From the NCBI GenBank assembly GCA_964495705.1, contig CAZBWS010000086.1, positions 1 through 8,323 of the forward strand: a DNA stretch of 8,323 nt, given 5' to 3'. The first letter of the stretch is position 1. Every line of letters begins with the position of its first letter. A program made the position numbers and the translations under genes. The DNA comes from CAZBWS01 sp964495705. Lineage in GTDB: Bacteria; Pseudomonadota; Gammaproteobacteria; HTCC5015. The notes beneath the pieces were generated by a model, which searched no databases, had not been told where the DNA came from, and saw only the letters and a program-made list of their open reading frames with translations. Positions 6,729-8,323 of the stretch are shown in pieces.

Positions 6729-6758
6729 AATAGCGAGATAATGATTTATCTCGCTATT
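6729..6758. terminator. Perfect 13-bp hairpin without a U-tract
   Basis: AATAGCGAGATAA (6729-6741) and TTATCTCGCTATT (6746-6758) pair without a mismatch around the 4-nt loop TGAT, beginning 8 nt after the stop of the thioredoxin-barrel gene. No run of T follows on either strand, so it does not fit a standard Rho-independent terminator. It may slow or stop polymerase partially, protect the upstream mRNA end, or be a protein site. It suggests that the DUF3179 gene could be expressed at a different level from the gene before it. Confidence 0.5.
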
Positions 6759-6836
6759 CATGGCGGGAACTTCATTTGCTTAAGCATGGTCGTACGGGTT
6801 AATACCTTAAACGCTCAAGCGTAAGTAGATGGCATA

Positions 6837-8219
6837 ATGAAATTCGTTTTAATACCCCTGACCATGATCTTGGCAGTAATGAGTTATAGCTCACTGGCCG
6901 TTGCAGAGCCGAATGTTTCGGCCAAAACTGCGGTGGCGCGAACACCTCCCCCTCCGGGGCAGAGGCTTGATTTTGGCACTCCCCCTTCCGTCAGTGACCA
7001 AGTCTTAACTAAGTCTGTGCAAGAGGCCCTTGAGGTACTCGTGGGCAAGCTCAAGGATAGAAAAAAAGTCAATAAAGCGCTCGCTACAATCTCCGCGACC
7101 CAAGATGTTCGTCTTGCCTGGATCGTAACCGACTTGATGCGTTTTCCTTCTAGCCGACAGTTCAACACACAACTTACACAGCTGCTGAGCACCTTGTTAG
7201 GACAGCAGCAGCAAGGCTTTGATGCCTGGGGTAAAGCAGTGAACCAGTTGATGGCTTGGGATATTCCCGCCCCACCGGGTTACTTAAGCTATAAACGCCA
7301 GATTTACACTCGTGTCGTGCCGGCGTGGGAGCCATTGTTCTCTACAGGTGATGTGGATTGGCGTCATGTCTCTTGGGGCGGCGTCGGCATTGATGCCCGA
7401 GGCCACGATAAGACCGAGCAATCGTGCAATTGCATTCCGGCTGCAGACAACCCTGAGGTAAGTGATATTCAGGGGGCTGCTTGGTTAAGTGATAGTGCTA
7501 CGGTGTTTGGTGTCTCAGTCAATGGTGAACACCGCGCGTATCCTCGACAAATTATGGAAGTGCGAGAAATGGTCAATGACACACTGGGCGGGCGCAGCCT
7601 CGGTATCCCTTATTGCACCCTGTGTGGCTCGGCTCAAGCGTGGTTCACTGACCAGCTACCTGAAGGTATCGAACGTCCAATACTGCGAACATCGGGTTTA
7701 TTGGTGCGCTCCAATAAGGTCATGTATGACTTAGTGACACAGTCTGTCTTGGACACTTTTTTAGGCACAGCGCTCACCGGTCCATTGGCTCAGAAGGGTT
7801 TGCAGTTAAAACAAGCCAGTGTTGTTACCACGAGCTGGGGGGAGTGGAAAAAAGCACACCCAACAACCACCGTATTGGTGGAAAGGCTGGCTTTAGGGCG
7901 AGATTTTGACTTTCGCAATGGCCGAGATGCCAATGGGCCTATTTTTCCCATCGGTAATGTCGATCCACGCCTAGCGGTACAAGAAGATGTACTCGGCGTC
8001 ATTAACCCTAAAGGCACCGCAATTGCTTTCCATGTCCCCAGTTTAATCGCGGCTTTAAATGCAGGAGATGTCGTAGAAGTTGAGGGTGTTAAGGTGATCC
8101 TAGACGGTGGAGGTGTACGTGCAGTTGACAACCAAGGTAAGGACCTAGGTACACATCAAGCTTTTTGGTTTGCTTGGTCACAGTTTTATTCCGACACCAA
8201 ACTATGGCCTAGTTCTTAA
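6837..8219 (+). CDS. Exported DUF3179 domain protein
   Basis: A 460-residue protein with a Sec signal peptide (about 1-23, cleavage after AVA). A Pro-rich linker and a helical region (about 55-165) precede the DUF3179 domain (about 190-455). Domain marks are SCNCIPAADNP (196-206), GVSVNGEHRAYP (225-236), EMVNDTLGG (244-252), YCTLCGSAQAWF (259-270), LLVRSNKVMYD (288-298), SVVTTSWGEWKKAHP (328-342) and AFWFAWSQFYSDTKLW (442-457). Cys197, Cys199, Cys260 and Cys263 are the only cysteines and form two close pairs, suiting disulfides or metal binding. As I recall, the family usually has a WHE triplet just before the MVND segment; here it is VRE (242-244), so the conserved His is Arg. The biochemical role of DUF3179 is not known to me. 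The ribosome binding site is weak. It lies 115 nt after the thioredoxin-barrel gene on the same strand. Confidence 0.88.
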   Translation: MKFVLIPLTMILAVMSYSSLAVAEPNVSAKTAVARTPPPPGQRLDFGTPPSVSDQVLTKSVQEALEVLVGKLKDRKKVNKALATISATQDVRLAWIVTDLMRFPSSRQFNTQLTQLLSTLLGQQQQGFDAWGKAVNQLMAWDIPAPPGYLSYKRQIYTRVVPAWEPLFSTGDVDWRHVSWGGVGIDARGHDKTEQSCNCIPAADNPEVSDIQGAAWLSDSATVFGVSVNGEHRAYPRQIMEVREMVNDTLGGRSLGIPYCTLCGSAQAWFTDQLPEGIERPILRTSGLLVRSNKVMYDLVTQSVLDTFLGTALTGPLAQKGLQLKQASVVTTSWGEWKKAHPTTTVLVERLALGRDFDFRNGRDANGPIFPIGNVDPRLAVQEDVLGVINPKGTAIAFHVPSLIAALNAGDVVEVEGVKVILDGGGVRAVDNQGKDLGTHQAFWFAWSQFYSDTKLWPSS

Positions 8220-8234
8220 TGACTTATAAACCAC

Positions 8235-8272
8235 GGGTGAGTGCTTTACTCGCTCCCACCCTACATTTTCTT
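8235..8272 (+). terminator. Possible transcription terminator after the DUF3179 gene
   Basis: GGGTGAGT (8235-8242) can pair with ACTCGCTCC (8248-8256) around the loop GCTTT, with one bulged T and one G-T pair. TTTTCTT follows at 8266-8272. The stem lies 15 nt after the stop codon. The distance of about 9 nt between stem and T-run makes it an imperfect but plausible terminator. Confidence 0.4.
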
Positions 8273-8317
8273 CACAACAGTATTGCTATAAAAGCTACTC
8301 AACAAGAGGTGGTAAAA

Positions 8318-8323
8318 ATGTTT
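8318..8323 (+). CDS. Start of the next gene (only two codons visible)
   Basis: ATG TTT at the window end follows an excellent Shine-Dalgarno, AGAGGT (8305-8310, within AGAGGTGG), at 7 nt spacing, the strongest in the window. A TATAAA at 8287-8292 could be its -10 box, but no convincing -35 was found. With two codons the product cannot be named. The position after a possible terminator suggests its own promoter. Confidence 0.55.

Noticed and set aside
6811..6822. ACGCTCAAGCGT inverted repeat before the DUF3179 gene
   Set aside because: Arms of only 5 bp with a 2-nt centre; could be chance and has no further support.

Overview
The window looks like chromosomal DNA of a Gram-negative gammaproteobacterium. 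It has moderate GC, a lipoprotein with a typical lipobox, two proteins with Sec signal peptides, and a regulatory site that fits the gammaproteobacterial Zur consensus as I remember it. A marine lineage is possible, but I infer that only from general gene style. There are no rRNA, tRNA, CRISPR, phage or insertion-sequence signals. An exact 100-base run of N (4640-4739) marks an assembly gap whose true length is unknown.

Left part (1-2248): a TIGR01777/YfcH-type SDR epimerase lies on the minus strand and runs off the left edge. It is divergent from a plus-strand pair, a hotdog acyl-CoA thioesterase followed 23 nt later by an alpha/beta hydrolase with an epoxide-hydrolase-type Asp nucleophile.

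Zinc part (2281-3771): a 20-bp near-perfect palindrome resembling a Zur operator lies just upstream of a small MerC-domain membrane protein. A COG0523 (CobW-like) GTPase with the CxCC metal motif follows 29 nt later. I read this as a zinc-starvation operon: a membrane metal-handling protein plus a metallochaperone GTPase. A convergent minus-strand LEA14/WHy-type lipoprotein follows.

Right part (4321-8323): about 300 bp without a convincing gene hold two palindromes in front of a start codon that runs into the N gap. After the gap come two exported proteins. The first is a 631-residue thioredoxin-fold protein fused to an alpha/alpha-barrel-like region (DUF255/YyaL/SPATA20 architecture). The second is a 460-residue DUF3179 protein. 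Each has exactly four cysteines arranged as two close pairs. A perfect 13-bp hairpin separates them, and a strong ribosome binding site at the right edge opens a further gene. The least understood part of the window is this exported module (truncated gap gene, thioredoxin/barrel protein, DUF3179 protein). Its function is not established and a link between its members is my inference.
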